From Cannabis sativa (Eukaryota; Streptophyta; Magnoliopsida; Rosales; Cannabaceae): a stretch of DNA of 64,000 bases. Below the pieces are notes generated by a model. It had not been told where the DNA came from. It searched no databases and worked only from the letters and a program-made list of their open reading frames with translations. The first letter of the stretch is position 1. Every line of letters starts with the position of its first letter. Positions 1 through 11,112 of this stretch are shown here, one piece after another. The translations under genes were made by a program, and so were the position numbers. Location of the stretch: the NCBI RefSeq assembly GCF_029168945.1, contig NC_083604.1, positions 75,532,211-75,596,210 on the forward strand. The letters are read 5' to 3'.

Positions 1-237
1 AAATCCTTAATTTCCATATATATATATTTAAATAATGAATACAATAAATACATACCAAATAATATCTTACCAAATCCTCAATTCCCATATATATATTTAC
101 ATAATGAATACAATAAATATATACCACATAATATCTTACCAAATCCTCAATTCCCATATATATATTTACATAATGAATACAATAAATATATACCAAATAA
201 TATCTTACTAAATCCTTAATTCCCATATATGTATATC
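1..237. repeat. 69-71 bp tandem repeat, about 3.4 copies
   Basis: Copies begin at 1, 72, 141 and 210, each opening AAATCC(T/C)(T/C)AATT followed by CCATATATATAT, ATAATGAATACAATAAAT and ATATCTTACC. The last copy is partial and decays near 237. The array is AT-rich and near-identical between copies 2 and 3. It may sit inside the LTR element whose LTR is at 692-1225, because the internal region of that element extends leftward. Confidence 0.85.
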
Positions 238-691
238 CAAAAGCTTAATCCCCTTAATGAAAAAAAAATACTACGAAATTGATATTAGGATAAAAGATAT
301 AACATGTATTTTGAATTTATTGGTAACTGTAGTAATAATTTGGAATGAGTATTGTTGTAATCTCGAGGGTGTGCTACTGTAATTCATAACTTATCTTAAA
401 CCATTGATTCAATGGCAATCAAACATCAAGTTATATTTATACGGTAGTCATAAAAAATCAATACATCAATACATCAGAGGAGAACGATATATTATGAAAC
501 CAAAACAAATAAATAAAATTTCAACCCAAAAAATAGCATTACTTAATCATCATGATATAAACATATATAAATTTATATCTCAAGCCAAAAAAATGGAAAG
601 ACCATAACCCTAATTTTTAAATTTTCCAAATTTCTTTAACATAAACCTTAAATTCTCAAAGAATCAATCAAAAGTGGCTCTTGATACCACT
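238..691 (-). mobile_element. probable internal leader of a Copia LTR element
   Basis: This stretch lies directly beyond the primer-binding site of the LTR at 692-1225. On the minus strand, the bases next to the LTR read GTGGTATCAAGAGCC (about 677-691), which resembles the common initiator-tRNA-Met primer site TGGTATCAGAGC. No protein domain is visible; short ORFs here lack any recognisable motif. The rest of the element would lie to the left of position 1. Confidence 0.5.
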
Positions 692-1225
692 TGTTAGATT
701 CTATATCACTCATAAAATATGCAACAACAAAATTCAATTCTATAGATAAACATATTACATATAATTATAAGTGTATAACTATAGATCTAAAGAATACCTT
801 TGTTGATTCAAAGAGAAAAATTCAAATGGCGGAAGCGTACCTTAATTCATAGATAGTGATGATCTTAATCCATTTTGTAGAGATAATCTTTGTGGTGATT
901 TTGGGTAATGATCTTCCAAGAAAACAAGACTTAGGTTTTCTAATTTTCTCTCTTGATGGGGAAGATGAGAATAGAAATTGGCTCTTGTTTCTTGGGGACC
1001 ACTACCAATTTATAACCTCATAGCTAGGTTATTAATTTTAAGTATTTCTAATTTAGCCCCTCAATAAATTAGAAATATCGCTTAGGGTATCTACACATTT
1101 AGCCCATGACACTTTAATACCCAATGACCCACAATTACTAAAATGATCACTTTATTTTGGGTCAAGCTTCAAATAGCAATACACTAATATACATATGAGC
1201 CCATATTGAGGATTTTAATCCAACA
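692..1225 (-). mobile_element. Copia-type LTR (5' LTR, minus orientation)
   Basis: Read on the minus strand, the 534-bp segment starts TGTTGGATT at 1225 and ends AATCTAACA at 692, giving the short inverted ends TGTT(G/A)GATT. A tRNA-Met-like primer site follows immediately at its inner edge. On its outer side, the sequence from 1226 rightward matches intron 1 of the REM gene (paralogous to about 5510-5612), so the element has inserted in that intron of the duplicated gene copy. The bases TGAAA at 1226-1230 would be one half of the target duplication; the other half is outside the window. Confidence 0.7.
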
Positions 1226-1354
1226 TGAAACTCTAACAATATTCCTCAAGTGAAAACAGAAAATAGTTACAAGGGGAAAAAGAAAATTCTGTACTTGAAT
1301 AATACATATAAATGTCATATTTGGTATATATATATATAGGTACTTTGTACTTAC

Positions 1355-1441
1355 TATCTTGTTGTCATGAAGAGTTTTCTGAAGAATAATCTTGAAAAAA
1401 TGAGGAGGTGTAGGATTAAACTTTGTGTGAACATTGGCCAT
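1355..1441 (-). pseudogene. first exon of a second REM-type B3 gene copy
   Basis: The minus strand encodes 29 residues beginning MANVHTKFNPTPPHFFKIIL and ending HDNKI, followed by a GTAAGT donor at 1354. It is nearly the same as exon 1 of the intact gene at 5613-5702 (MANFHTNF..., same PPHFFKIIL core, which opens a B3 DNA-binding domain). The flanks are also duplicated: intron sequence out to about 1226, and promoter-side sequence out to about 1805 (compare 5703-6040). An LTR element interrupts intron 1 at 1225, so the remaining exons, if they exist, lie beyond the left edge of the window. Whether this is a dead fragment or a gene with a very large first intron cannot be decided here. Confidence 0.75.
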
Positions 1442-2100
1442 TGTTGAACAGTAGCAAAGAAAGAAGTCTTACAAAAATTCAGGTAAAAGCTTGCCACTAA
1501 TCTACTAATTAAGACCAAAGGCGATGTCCTCTCAAGATAATAGCAAACTCTTTCTTTCTCTTATTAATTACTTATTGTCTGTCTCTCTCTATATGTATTA
1601 TAGCATCATATTTATTAATGTATTTATTAATTGTTGTGGAAAATTAAATTAAAACTGCCACATATGTTTATTTTGATATGAAAATCTTAATGATGATGCA
1701 GAGCAGGGCCTGCTTTAATGCTACTAGCCGTCGTTTTATTTTCTTCTGTTGGCAGTTATTAATTACCTGTCCCAGCCAACACCACCTGTAAGAGAAGAAA
1801 ATAAGTAGTTGTTTTTTTTTATTAAAGTGATTATATATAAAAATACATTGTAATTTAGGATTTGATCCTAGGACCCAATATATGTACCCTCCCATGCCTT
1901 TCTATAGCTACTTGAACTAGCTTCAATTGGTAAAGTAGTTGTGTTTAGTGTTTCACAACTTCAACTTAAATTTGTGCCTGTGATGCTTGCCCGATCCATA
2001 TTATATCGTACTTTTTAAAATATAAGTCATGTCGTGCCATAAAAAAATGTAGTGTGCTGTCTTGTGCCAATATTTTTTAAAGATAGGCTTGGTATGTCCT
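1442..2100. other. duplicated REM promoter region and spacer
   Basis: About 1442-1805 matches 5703-6040 with small indels (shared stretches include AGTAGCAAAGAAAGAAGT and GAAAATCTTAATGATGA), so the promoter was duplicated together with exon 1. The 1805-2100 part is spacer with no gene seen. Confidence 0.7.
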
Positions 2101-2396
2101 GTAAGCTTTGTGGTCCGGGTCCCGGTTCCGGATCCTAGGTCTGGGGTCACGGTCCTTGTTCGGGCCTCTTGGGTTCGGTCGCGGATTCGGTCGCGCATTC
2201 GAGTCTCGGGTCTGCTCCTAGGTGCGGGTCCTGGGTACGGTACCCGGGTCCGGGTCCGAGTCCTGGGTCTGAATCCGGGTCTGGGTATGGATCCTGAGTT
2301 CGGTCCAGGTCTCGGATCCCAGATCCGAATCCCGAGTTTGGGTCTCGGGTCCGAATCACAAGTCTGGGTCCGGATCCCTGGATCTAGATAAAAGAT
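2101..2396. repeat. degenerate GGGTCC/CGGGTC hexamer array
   Basis: About 300 bp made of variants of CGGGTC, GGGTCC, CCGGAT and GGGTCTCG with no fixed period. It is far more GC-rich than the surrounding DNA. Both strands stay open by chance, giving Gly/Pro/Arg-rich reading frames that are not credible genes. The motif-packed layout resembles the subterminal regions of the hAT-like elements found elsewhere in this window, but no TIR or TSD was found here. Confidence 0.75.
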
Positions 2397-3039
2397 TAGA
2401 GTTGACCCTGAATCATTTGTAAATATTATAATACAAGTTAATACAGATCATTTATTATGTATTAAATAATCTAACTTACATTTTATTAAAATTTTTAAAT
2501 TAGGTTATGTATTTAAAAAAAAAATTAAAATAATATTTGAGATTGTAATCTTTAAGGATTTTTTTTAACTATTGCGACTAAATTAGTATACCCATACATA
2601 TTTTATATGTACAATAAAACTTAAGTGAGATATTGTAATGAATAGTTGTGTATCCGATTAAGTGGAATTGTCTCTTATTTTTTATTCAAAGTTAAACCAA
2701 CAAAATTAAAAATATGTTAAAAATATTTACAATATTTTAAATTTTTAAATTTAAATTAAAATTTTCTTATATAAAATATCTTATATAATTTTTTATTTTT
2801 AAATATATATAATAATATTAGAAAATTAATAAAAATAATTAAAATTAAGATAAAAAATTAAAATACACCAAAAATTATATCACAATAAATATATTTATAC
2901 AGTTCAAGAGTCATAATATTAACTACAAAAAGCTGATAAAAAAAATAATCATAACATTAAGGGTTAGTTAAAGCAACCCTCTAAGTCATTGCTAGATATA
3001 TAACTACAAAATTTACTAGTCTTGAGCCAAATCACTTTC
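2397..3039. other. AT-rich spacer downstream of the REM gene
   Basis: Very AT-rich sequence with no ORF of note. The part near 2430-2500 looks distantly like 6660-6740, which also follows a decayed run of GACC-type hexamers, suggesting two copies of one repeat family. Nothing else is seen. Confidence 0.5.
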
Positions 3040-3109
3040 TCTAAATATGTGTAAACTTTCATCTCAGCTTGATTCCTCTTATTCAGCTCAAAATGCACAC
3101 ATCTCCTTG
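3030..3109 (-). pseudogene. remnant of a further B3 domain after the REM stop codon
   Basis: Directly after the stop TAG (3110-3112), the minus strand continues as a decayed B3 C-terminal half: ENSL-stop-QGDVC and, after a frame change, FELNKRNQAEMKV. This parallels ALENSLRAGDICTFEL in domain 3 of the same gene. One nonsense change and one frameshift therefore separate the present ending from a longer ancestral reading frame. The segment now probably serves as 3' UTR. Confidence 0.65.
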
Positions 3110-5702
3110 CTAAAGAGAGTTCTCAGCTGCAAAATCACTTGGAAGTAAGGACCTTTCATATATAGACTTGTCAACATTTAATTTATAAACAAAATGTAAG
3201 CCCACTCTTCTTAATTAACATAAATGTTATGACATTATTCTAGAATCATGCATACACATTCACATATATACCTGAATTAGGTTCAACTTTGATTTTCTTG
3301 GCTTTCTCAAAATCAGAAGAGGATTCAATTTTCACACAAGGGTTTCTCTTTCGCTTGGATGGTGTAATAGTTCTTCTCTTATTTGAAACTGAAAGCAACA
3401 AATTGTAAGTTAAAGTTAGTACTTAAAACCAAAAATTCATTCAATTATAAATGGTTAAGACAATTTCTAACCTTTCTTCTTATCAATGAAAACTTTAAAT
3501 GAAACTTCATTGCCATTGTCAATAGTTAATTCAAATGTGCAAATATCGCCGGCTCGCAGACTATTTTCCAAGGCGAATGCTCTCCAGCCTCGGCACAATT
3601 CAGCTGTCGGACGTTGGTTTATCTGCCTAACCTTCAATTGGACAAACCAACATCTACCATTCGAAACCAAAAGTCTTACCTCACATTCTTTCTTATTAAT
3701 GTACTCCTTCACAAACTTGCATGGCAAGACCTGTTCAAAATGAAAAGCAAAGAACACACATTATGTGAAACAATAGAAATAATTGTAGTCAAACTTAGTT
3801 TTTGAGTAAACAAAACTTGATAATTTGTTAAAACTGAAGAGAAAACAAACTTACTAAATAACAACGACCAGTTGCATAGGCATCACTCATAGTAGCTGTA
3901 AAGGATGGCCTTTTAGTTTGAGAAGAACTTGGTCCTTTATGAGCTGAAGTTTTAGCAAAGCTAATAAATGGTTTTAAGCCATTTCTTTTGTTCACAATGT
4001 CACAAGATTCTACTTTACATGACTGGCTTCCTTTTGTCCTGGCACTAAGTTCTGCAGCATCATAAAATAAAAACACTCGAGTAGTTATAAACTTCTAACC
4101 AATCCCACATTTAGTCGATGTGGGATTATAATATTGTGATAGAATGAGCCAAATTCATGTTTTTACCTGGTAACATAGGAGAGTTCACTACTCCATAATT
4201 TCCACAAAAAGTAACAACTTCAAACAACATTACCCCAATACTTTTCCTCAAAACAAAGGCACAAATATCACCTACTTTCAAATTATTATGTACAGCAAAT
4301 TCCTTCCAACCAGTCTCGAATCTGGCTCTCCGAGATCCTTCAGCCAATGTTACGTAGTACTTAACAGACCAGGTTCTGCCATCTTGAATCTTAAGGATTA
4401 CATCTTGAGAATTACTAATGCTGCTGAGGAGGTAATATTTTGTAAAGAGAAATGGTATAACCTTCACAACAAAAGATCAAGAAGAATACATTAAGTCAAT
4501 ATGAGAAACATTTAAATTGAACTTGTAAGAAGCATATATATAATCACTAATTACCATATTATACTTAGCTCCAACAAAGGATGGTTGCATGAAAACCATG
4601 AAAAAGGGGTCTTTAGATTTAAAACCTTTAGCTCTTTTGACAGCTTCAGCCCTGTCTTTTGCATTTAACTTCTGTTTCCCTAAAAAATATTCAGGTTCCA
4701 TCCACCGTGGTAGAGAAGATTCTCCACAATCTTTATCAGACAAATCCCACTTCATGACTGAAAACATATTCAACACATTACACAAAACAAAAATGTTAAC
4801 AATTAACATGAAAGCATTGCTTCATCAGTTTTAATACCTTTAGATTTAGTATTCATTTTCTTATGGGGCCTAGCAGAACATGGTATTGGAGATTTTCCCC
4901 TATTTTCCAAGACTCTAATAGAATCCTCATCTTCATCAGAATCAACAACATTATGCTTCTCAAAATGAGAAGAATAATCTATCTCTGTAGTGGTAATGTC
5001 GAATATGATAACATGGAACTGAGATTTCCCTTCATATCTAAAGACAAGGAGATTTCCTCGGCTTAAGGAACAATTTTGTGCAAAAATATTCCAACCCTTT
5101 TCTATCCATACCTTTCCATCACTACTTTTTGTTAACCCTACCTCCCATGTTGATCCACATGGAAGCTTAAGAAATACTTGACTTGATAAACAACCACAAT
5201 ATTTCACCCAAAATATCTTTGGTATTTGCTGCACAAGACAAGACCATGATAAATTGTTATTGCAAAAATAAGACCATATATATATAACTTCTGAAAATTA
5301 ATTCAAGAAAGTCATGGTTGCTATCAAATTCATGATAAACTGTATAAATAGTACTTGAAAAAAATACATATAAAAATCAACATAACACAAGATTAACTAT
5401 AAGTCTATAAATATTTTTTTTAATATAATAGCTTTCCATTGTCATCCTTGTCATAATATAGTATTTGAGTTTATATAGCTGTTAGATCAACACAGTCCAT
5501 TTTCAGCTCAAGCCATTGAAACTCTTAACAATATTCCTCAACTGAACACAGAAAATAGTTAGAAAGAAAAGATATATATATATATACACATATATAGATA
5601 CTTCGTACTTACTATCTTGTTGTCATGAAGAGTTTTCTGAAGAATAATCTTGAAAAAATGAGGAGGTGTGGGAATAGTAAAGTTTGTGTGAAAATTGGCC
5701 AT
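3110..5702 (-). CDS. REM-family B3 transcription factor, three B3 domains
   Basis: A nuclear DNA-binding protein of the plant REM (reproductive meristem) B3 group; targets cannot be told from sequence. Eight exons join in frame to 522 aa: 5613-5702, 4838-5228, 4555-4757, 4167-4461, 3855-4051, 3472-3730, 3272-3388 and 3110-3126, all with GT-AG introns. B3 domain 1 is near residues 14-105 (PPHFFKIIL, then GWNIFAQ and LVFRYEG), domain 2 near 210-315 (PFFMVFMQPSFV, then GWKEFAVHNNL and GDICAFVL), and domain 3 near 373-475 (RPSFTATM, then GWRAFALENSL and GDICTFEL). Acidic and Lys-rich linkers lie between domains, and the tail after domain 3 is basic (KRRTITPSKRKR). The start ATG at 5702 is the same as in the duplicated first exon at 1441. 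The last exon codes only AENSL before a stop. Confidence 0.85.
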
Positions 5703-6094
5703 TGTTGAAGAGTAGCAAAGAAAGAAGTGTTATAAAAACTCAGATAAAAGCTTGCCACTAATCTAATCTACTAATTAAGACCAAAGGCTCCCTTTCTTTC
5801 TCTTATTTCAAGTCCTTATTAATTACTTATTGTCTGTCTCTACATATCATCATATTTATTTACGTATTTATTAATTGTTGTGGAAACTTAACTAAATTAA
5901 AAGTGCCCCTATGAAAATCTTAATGATGAGTATGTACTAGCGCGTCCTCTAATTTTCTTTTGTTGCCACATGGCAGTTATTAATTGCTGTCACACCACAC
6001 AAAAAAAACAGAGAAGTTAATTAAGGAGAAAGAGAAGAAAACTAGTATACGATGATCAAATATAATGCTTAATTTAAATTTAATGCTACTATTA

Positions 6095-6405
6095 GACCTT
6101 TTCTAATGCAAAATGTAAAATTTGTGTTAAATTTGGTACAAAAATTAAGTTTGTATTATATTTAGCCCACTATTTATAATTGTACTCTAATGTAAAGATA
6201 TATAAAAAATATAATTATATTAATAATTATTGAAAATATATACATATCATTATCATATCATGAGTGGCACTATTGTAAATAAAAAGTAAAATTTATCGTG
6301 GATTAAATTTGACACAATGTTATATCTTGTGCCAAATTCAGCACAATTTTTAGCATGTGCCAAATTTGACACATTTTTTAGAACATCATTAGAATAGTAT
6401 TTCTC
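6095..6405. mobile_element. possible Tourist-like MITE upstream of the REM gene
   Basis: Ends show an imperfect inverted repeat: the left end reads TTTTCTAATG and continues to TTAAATTTGGTAC, and the right end reads GTGCCAAATTTGACAC and CATTAGAATAG. Candidate 3-bp TTA duplications sit at 6092-6094 and 6406-6408. It lies about 390 bp upstream of the REM start codon. The termini are diverged, so the boundaries are approximate. Confidence 0.45.
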
Positions 6406-6529
6406 TTAAATGTACTAAAATATAACAATAAACCACATTTTTAGCACTCGATACTCTTATAATATTATATTTGACACAAAATATAAAATTATAATAATAA
6501 ATGCTTTTTTATTAACACTGAGGGGGTTG

Positions 6530-6778
6530 ACTTAGATCTAAGATTCTAGACCTGAACCTCGACAATGAACTTTAACCAGTAACTTGGACCCTAATCCATA
6601 CCAATATTCTGAGTCTGGACCCGAACAAGCAAACACAACACAATGACCTTGACTCTTCACCAAGTTCCTAATAATTACAATATAAATCAATACATATCAT
6701 TAATTTCTTATGTATTAATAATCCTAATAATTAATACATACCAAATTAAATTCAAACATATTATCGTTTGGATTTTAA
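6530..6778. repeat. decayed GACC-rich hexamer repeat and AT-rich tail
   Basis: About 6535-6635 contains GACCTGAACC, TTGGACCC and CTGGACCCGAAC, a diverged version of the array at 2101-2396, and is followed by AT-rich sequence resembling 2430-2500. It probably belongs to the same repeat family and, like the REM promoter, occurs once in each flank of the duplicated block. Confidence 0.4.
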
Positions 6779-7726
6779 GAGCACTCACAACAGTTTCTGT
6801 ATTCTATCTTTTAAAATACATTATTAAAATTTTACTTTTTTATTTTACATCAAACTTTTCCATTACATTATACAGCAACATTTTTATTTTTCTTCTATAT
6901 TTCATTTAAATAATAATATTTATAAATAAAATATTATATATATATGTAATAAAATATTATCTATATGAGTAACGAGTGTAAGATGTGATTAGAAAAGTTA
7001 AAATAATATTAAAAAAATATTAAAAACTACTTTTCATTTAGCTAAATGTGGATAGAGAAATAGCTAAAATAAAGATGAGTTTACCTCTTATTTGATTGAG
7101 CTAATATTTAGCATTATTCTTTAAAAAATTTACATTTTAACTAGGGTAAATTGCGGCATAAATGCTTAATATTTCAGATTTTATACACTTAAATACCTAA
7201 TGTTTATTTTTTGAGGCAAAAATACATAATGTTACAATTCTCTTACACCGTTACTACCACTTCGTTAACTCATAAATATGGACACGTGAAGGGTTCAGAT
7301 GCATTACATTTATTTTTATTTTATTTTAAAACTTAATATTCTTAATATAAGAAACTAAATGCTACTTGTTTAAAAAAAAAAAAATTGTTCTCATTACATA
7401 TACTACACTGCTTCACTCAGCTATGGTAAGTATTGCATCTCTCTTTTTTTTTTTAAAAAAAAAACAAGTAATATTTAGTTTTTTATATTAAGAATATTAA
7501 ATTTTCAAATAAAATAAATAAATGTAATGTATTTGGGCCCTCCACGTGTGCATATTTATGAGTTAATAACAGAAGTGGTAGTAACGGTGTAAGAGAATTG
7601 TAATATTAGGTATTTTTGCCTCCAAAAATAAACATTAGGTATTTAAGTGTATAAAATCGAAAACATTAGGTATTTATGCCGCAATTTACCTTTTTAACTA
7701 TTATAAAACTCCGATTGAGAGTGCTC
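6779..7726. mobile_element. Tourist-like (PIF/Harbinger-type) MITE, interrupted by a MULE MITE
   Basis: Terminal sequences GAGCACTCACAA (6779) and, in reverse complement, GAGCACTCTCAA (from 7726) form an inverted repeat flanked by TAA on both sides (6776-6778 and 7727-7729), the usual 3-bp duplication of this superfamily. The element holds a second complete element at 7144-7691 with its own 9-bp duplication; without it the Tourist element would be about 390 bp. No transposase is encoded. Confidence 0.65.
7144..7691. mobile_element. MULE-type foldback MITE with long inverted arms
   Basis: Two arms of roughly 250 bp are near-perfect inverted copies: GGGTAAATTGCGGCATAAAT on the left and ATTTATGCCGCAATTTACC on the right, with CACGTG-containing segments and TTACACCGTTAC / GTAACGGTGTAA pairing inside. 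A perfect 9-bp duplication TTTTAACTA flanks it (7135-7143 and 7692-7700). The 9-bp duplication and long arms fit Mutator-like elements. A single-stranded copy could fold into one long hairpin. It is noncoding. Confidence 0.8.
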
Positions 7727-7842
7727 TAAAAGTTGATTACTAAAAAAAAAAAAATTGTGCAATAAAAATGTTTGGTAAACAATTAAATTTCAAATTATTA
7801 AAAAATTTATGCAAAAGATACACTTAAACACTAAAGCTGTTA

Positions 7843-8112
7843 GGCCATCTCTAATGGTACTTTAAAAACCCAAATATGATGTAGTTTTTTCACTAAAAAC
7901 CTTCAACTCTAAATAGTATTCTTATTTTGGTGGGAGTCTACAGTGTCTCACTAATAATAGTGGGCACTGTAGACCACTGTATTTTTATTTGTACTTTTTT
8001 TAGTGAATTTTTAGTGTTCTAGTTGGAATTGGAAAAAAAAAATTAATATTAAAATAGTATCTGTTTAGTATTGATTTAACACTAAATTTAGGTTTTCCCA
8101 TTAGAATTGCCC
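7843..8112. mobile_element. Tourist-like MITE, 270 bp
   Basis: The left end GGCCATCTCTAATGG and the reverse complement of the right end, GGGCAATTCTAATGG, form the inverted repeat. TTA occurs on both sides (7840-7842 and 8113-8115). The internal sequence is AT-rich and noncoding. Confidence 0.65.
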
Positions 8113-8115
8113 TTA

Positions 8116-10470
8116 CAACTCATATTTTTTATCAAATTTATTTTTATGATTCATAGTTACTCTCTTTTTTTTAAAAAAAAAAAATAACAAATATTTACTT
8201 ATTTATTTATTTATTTATTTTTGAAAGCATATAAAAAAAATATTTATTTATTGGTTTGCCATTAATTTATTGGTTTATATATAAGCTAAAAATCTCTTTC
8301 TAATAATAACTTAACCTCTAAACCTCTATTATTTCTAGTTCTACTGAGATTATTGAACTCTTAAATGTGAAGTTAAATGTTGAGCTAAAATAATATGATG
8401 GCATATTAACAGAGAAGAGAAATTATTGCCCCATGACATTATTTGTATCAACTCTACAAGACATGTCACCTTCTTTTTCACAAGAGGGAAAAAATAAAAA
8501 ATAAAAAATAAAAAAGACTTTCTTCACAAATTCTCCTAATCCATTTTCAATTCTTTCTTTGTTTTTCTGTCTCAATGAATAAGCTCTTCTTTTTTTGGAA
8601 GAAGGTCATGAAGAGGTGGCGTTGAAAGTCAACGTTATCGGCCACTAGTGTCCCATATCTTTATGTGAGAAAGACATGGAAATCTCTTGTGTTTAGATTT
8701 GTATTTTCTTCTACTCTGTTCATGTTTATGTTCAAAATTACCAAAACTAAATATACCCTTCAGAAACAAAATTATCTTTATTTGAAATTGGCTTTACAAA
8801 AATGACTAGGATTATTATTACCCATTTGGAAATGATAACCAAATAGCCAAAGAAATTAAACCAACAACCATTTTTAACACACCATTAGAATATATATAAA
8901 AAATATATTTATTTATTGATTTGTTATTTGTCAAATTTACATTAAATTTTAGCACACCATTAGAATATACTTTTTCTTGAATTAATTATATTTTAATTTT
9001 CCACTACTTATTTACATATTTTTTTAATGGTTTTTTCATAAATGTACAACAAAAATAACATAATTACAAAAAATGTACAAAAAAAAATTATTTTAAAAAC
9101 TTATATATTTTGAAAACTTATTACATGAAACCATATATTTTAATCATTAAATAATAAAATATATTTATTAAAAATCAAAATAAATAATTGCGTAAAATTA
9201 ATTAAACAATTTTAGTACAAATTATTATAATTTAATAAGATTTTTTTTAATAAAATACAATATCAAAATTTCAAACATTAATGTATATAAATATAAATCA
9301 ATACTTAAAATTACTAAAAATAAACATGACATATAGAGTGATATAATAAACATATGTGAATATTATTATTTTGTTTATTAAATTAGTATAAATAGAAAAC
9401 AAAATAAACATATATATAAAGTATTTTATATTATTAGTATGTTTATTATAATTGTAAACATAAAAATAAATACAGCTAATTTATACTATACTAAAATTAG
9501 TATATTTTCTTTCTATTATCTATATAAATTGATCATTTTCTAATGAGTTAGTGAACGAATTTTCTATTGAAGTATAATTCACATCAAAAAATAAATAAAC
9601 AAACATAACTTTATAAACTCCAAAAATTATTTAATTTGAAAAAATAAACATGATACAATAAACAAAGAAAAATATAAAGATAAATAATTTTTTTATATAT
9701 TATTTATTTTCTAAAAAATAAACATAAAACACATAGAGTGATATAATAAACCTATGTGAATATTATTATTTTGTTTACTAAATTAGTATTTTAATTAATA
9801 GAAAATAAAATAAGTACATATATAAAATATTTTATATTATTGGTATGTTTATTATAATTGTAAACATAAAAATAAACATAACCAATATTAATATATATAA
9901 TAATCAATAATTATTACCATATATATTATAAAAAAAATTACAAAAAAGTTTTTAATTATATATAAAAATGTATGAAAAAATAGTAATAAGTTTTTCTTCC
10001 ACATATTATGTAATTAATTAAAATAATGTATACAAAATTGTAAAATGCCATTTTTTTAAAGCATAACCAAAAATATGATAAAAAAATACTTATTTGTTGG
10101 TTTGCCATTAATTTATTCGTTTTTATCGGAATCTTCTCCACCATCTAATTAATCAACCTTCCGCTTAATAAAATAAAATAAAAAATTCAACCCATTGGTG
10201 CAGACCAAAATCTGTGTTTTTTAAAGAACATTATTTACAATTAAAAACCATTATTTAGCATACAATTATTGAGTCTTTAACTCTTTATGATGCAAATATG
10301 TCTCTTGGGATGGATTGAGATAGTTGGTAAAGCAATGTTTTTTTAAAGAACATTATTTACAATTAAAAACCATTGTTTAGCATACAATTATTGAGTTTTG
10401 ATAAGAGTGGTTAATGTATGAGTATGGATGTTGTGTTTATAATACGAAAAAAAATCCAAAATGGTCGAAG
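8116..10470. other. long AT-rich intergenic spacer with a dispersed direct repeat
   Basis: No gene seen. A segment of about 160 bp at 9321-9480 recurs at about 9717-9888 (shared strings include AGAGTGATATAATAAAC and GTTTATTATAATTGTAAAC). Another short pair at about 10201-10260 and 10338-10395 shares AAAGAACATTATTTACAATT. The remainder is low-complexity A/T-rich DNA. Confidence 0.6.
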
Positions 10471-10477
10471 TCTTAAA

Positions 10478-10815
10478 CATAAATAGCGGTATAAATATTT
10501 AAATTTTAAATTAGTAAGCAATATAAATTTAATATTTATTTTTAGCGATATAAATACTAAATATTTATAAAATTGTAATTTTCTTTCAGTTTCATTAGTA
10601 TCGATTTCGTTTTGAATTTTTTAAAGGAAAATTTATAAGTAACTGATACTACATGTTTTTATCTAGATTCAATGATCTAAAATTTAAGCCTCATATATAT
10701 CATGTTTAAAACAATAAAGTTTGTACTGACAAAATTGAAAAAAAAAAATTATAATTTTATAAATATTAGATACGTTAAAAAAAAAATTAAGTTTATAAAT
10801 ATTTTGGACTAAAGT
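10478..10815. mobile_element. diverged MULE-type MITE, same family as 19948-20322
   Basis: Collinear with the element at 19948-20322: it starts ATAAATAGCGGTATAAAT and shares GATACTACAT, the run around ATGATCTAAAATTT and a TTATAATTTTATAAAT stretch. The right end is degraded and no flanking duplication was found. It lies about 300 bp upstream of the P450 start. Confidence 0.5.
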
Positions 10816-11112
10816 AAGCATATATAACGCGCACGCAAACAATTCACTTAGTTCTAAAAACTCATATATTTTTAAAAAGCTTATCCTCTAACCTAACTTG
10901 GAAATAATATAATAAGCCCAAACTTTTTTAATTTGTAATAGTCTTTCAATGACAAGTATTATATTATAACTTAACATATTATTAACACATATTGGACTAA
11001 TGAAACCTCCTAACTTTTCACATCTTCTACAAGACAAATGAACTCAAAGTCCAACCCAAAATTCACTATTTGAAATTTTGAACACAAAAAACTCTTCTTA
11101 GCTATTAACTCA
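10816..11112. other. 5' flank of the P450 gene
   Basis: Upstream region of the P450 with no clear TATA box at a certain distance; AT-rich. The A/C-rich stretch just before the start codon (11080-11112) is probably leader sequence. Nothing else is seen. Confidence 0.4.

Noticed and set aside
692..1238. Placing the LTR edge at 1238 on the pair TGTTAGA / TCTAACA
   Set aside because: The bases 1226-1238 are still similar to intron 1 of the intact REM gene, and TGTTGGATT / AATCTAACA give a better inverted end pair, so the edge was set at 1225.
2062..2391. Overlapping Gly/Pro/Arg-rich open frames on both strands
   Set aside because: They are by-products of the GC-rich hexamer array, with no domain, and both strands are open over the same bases.
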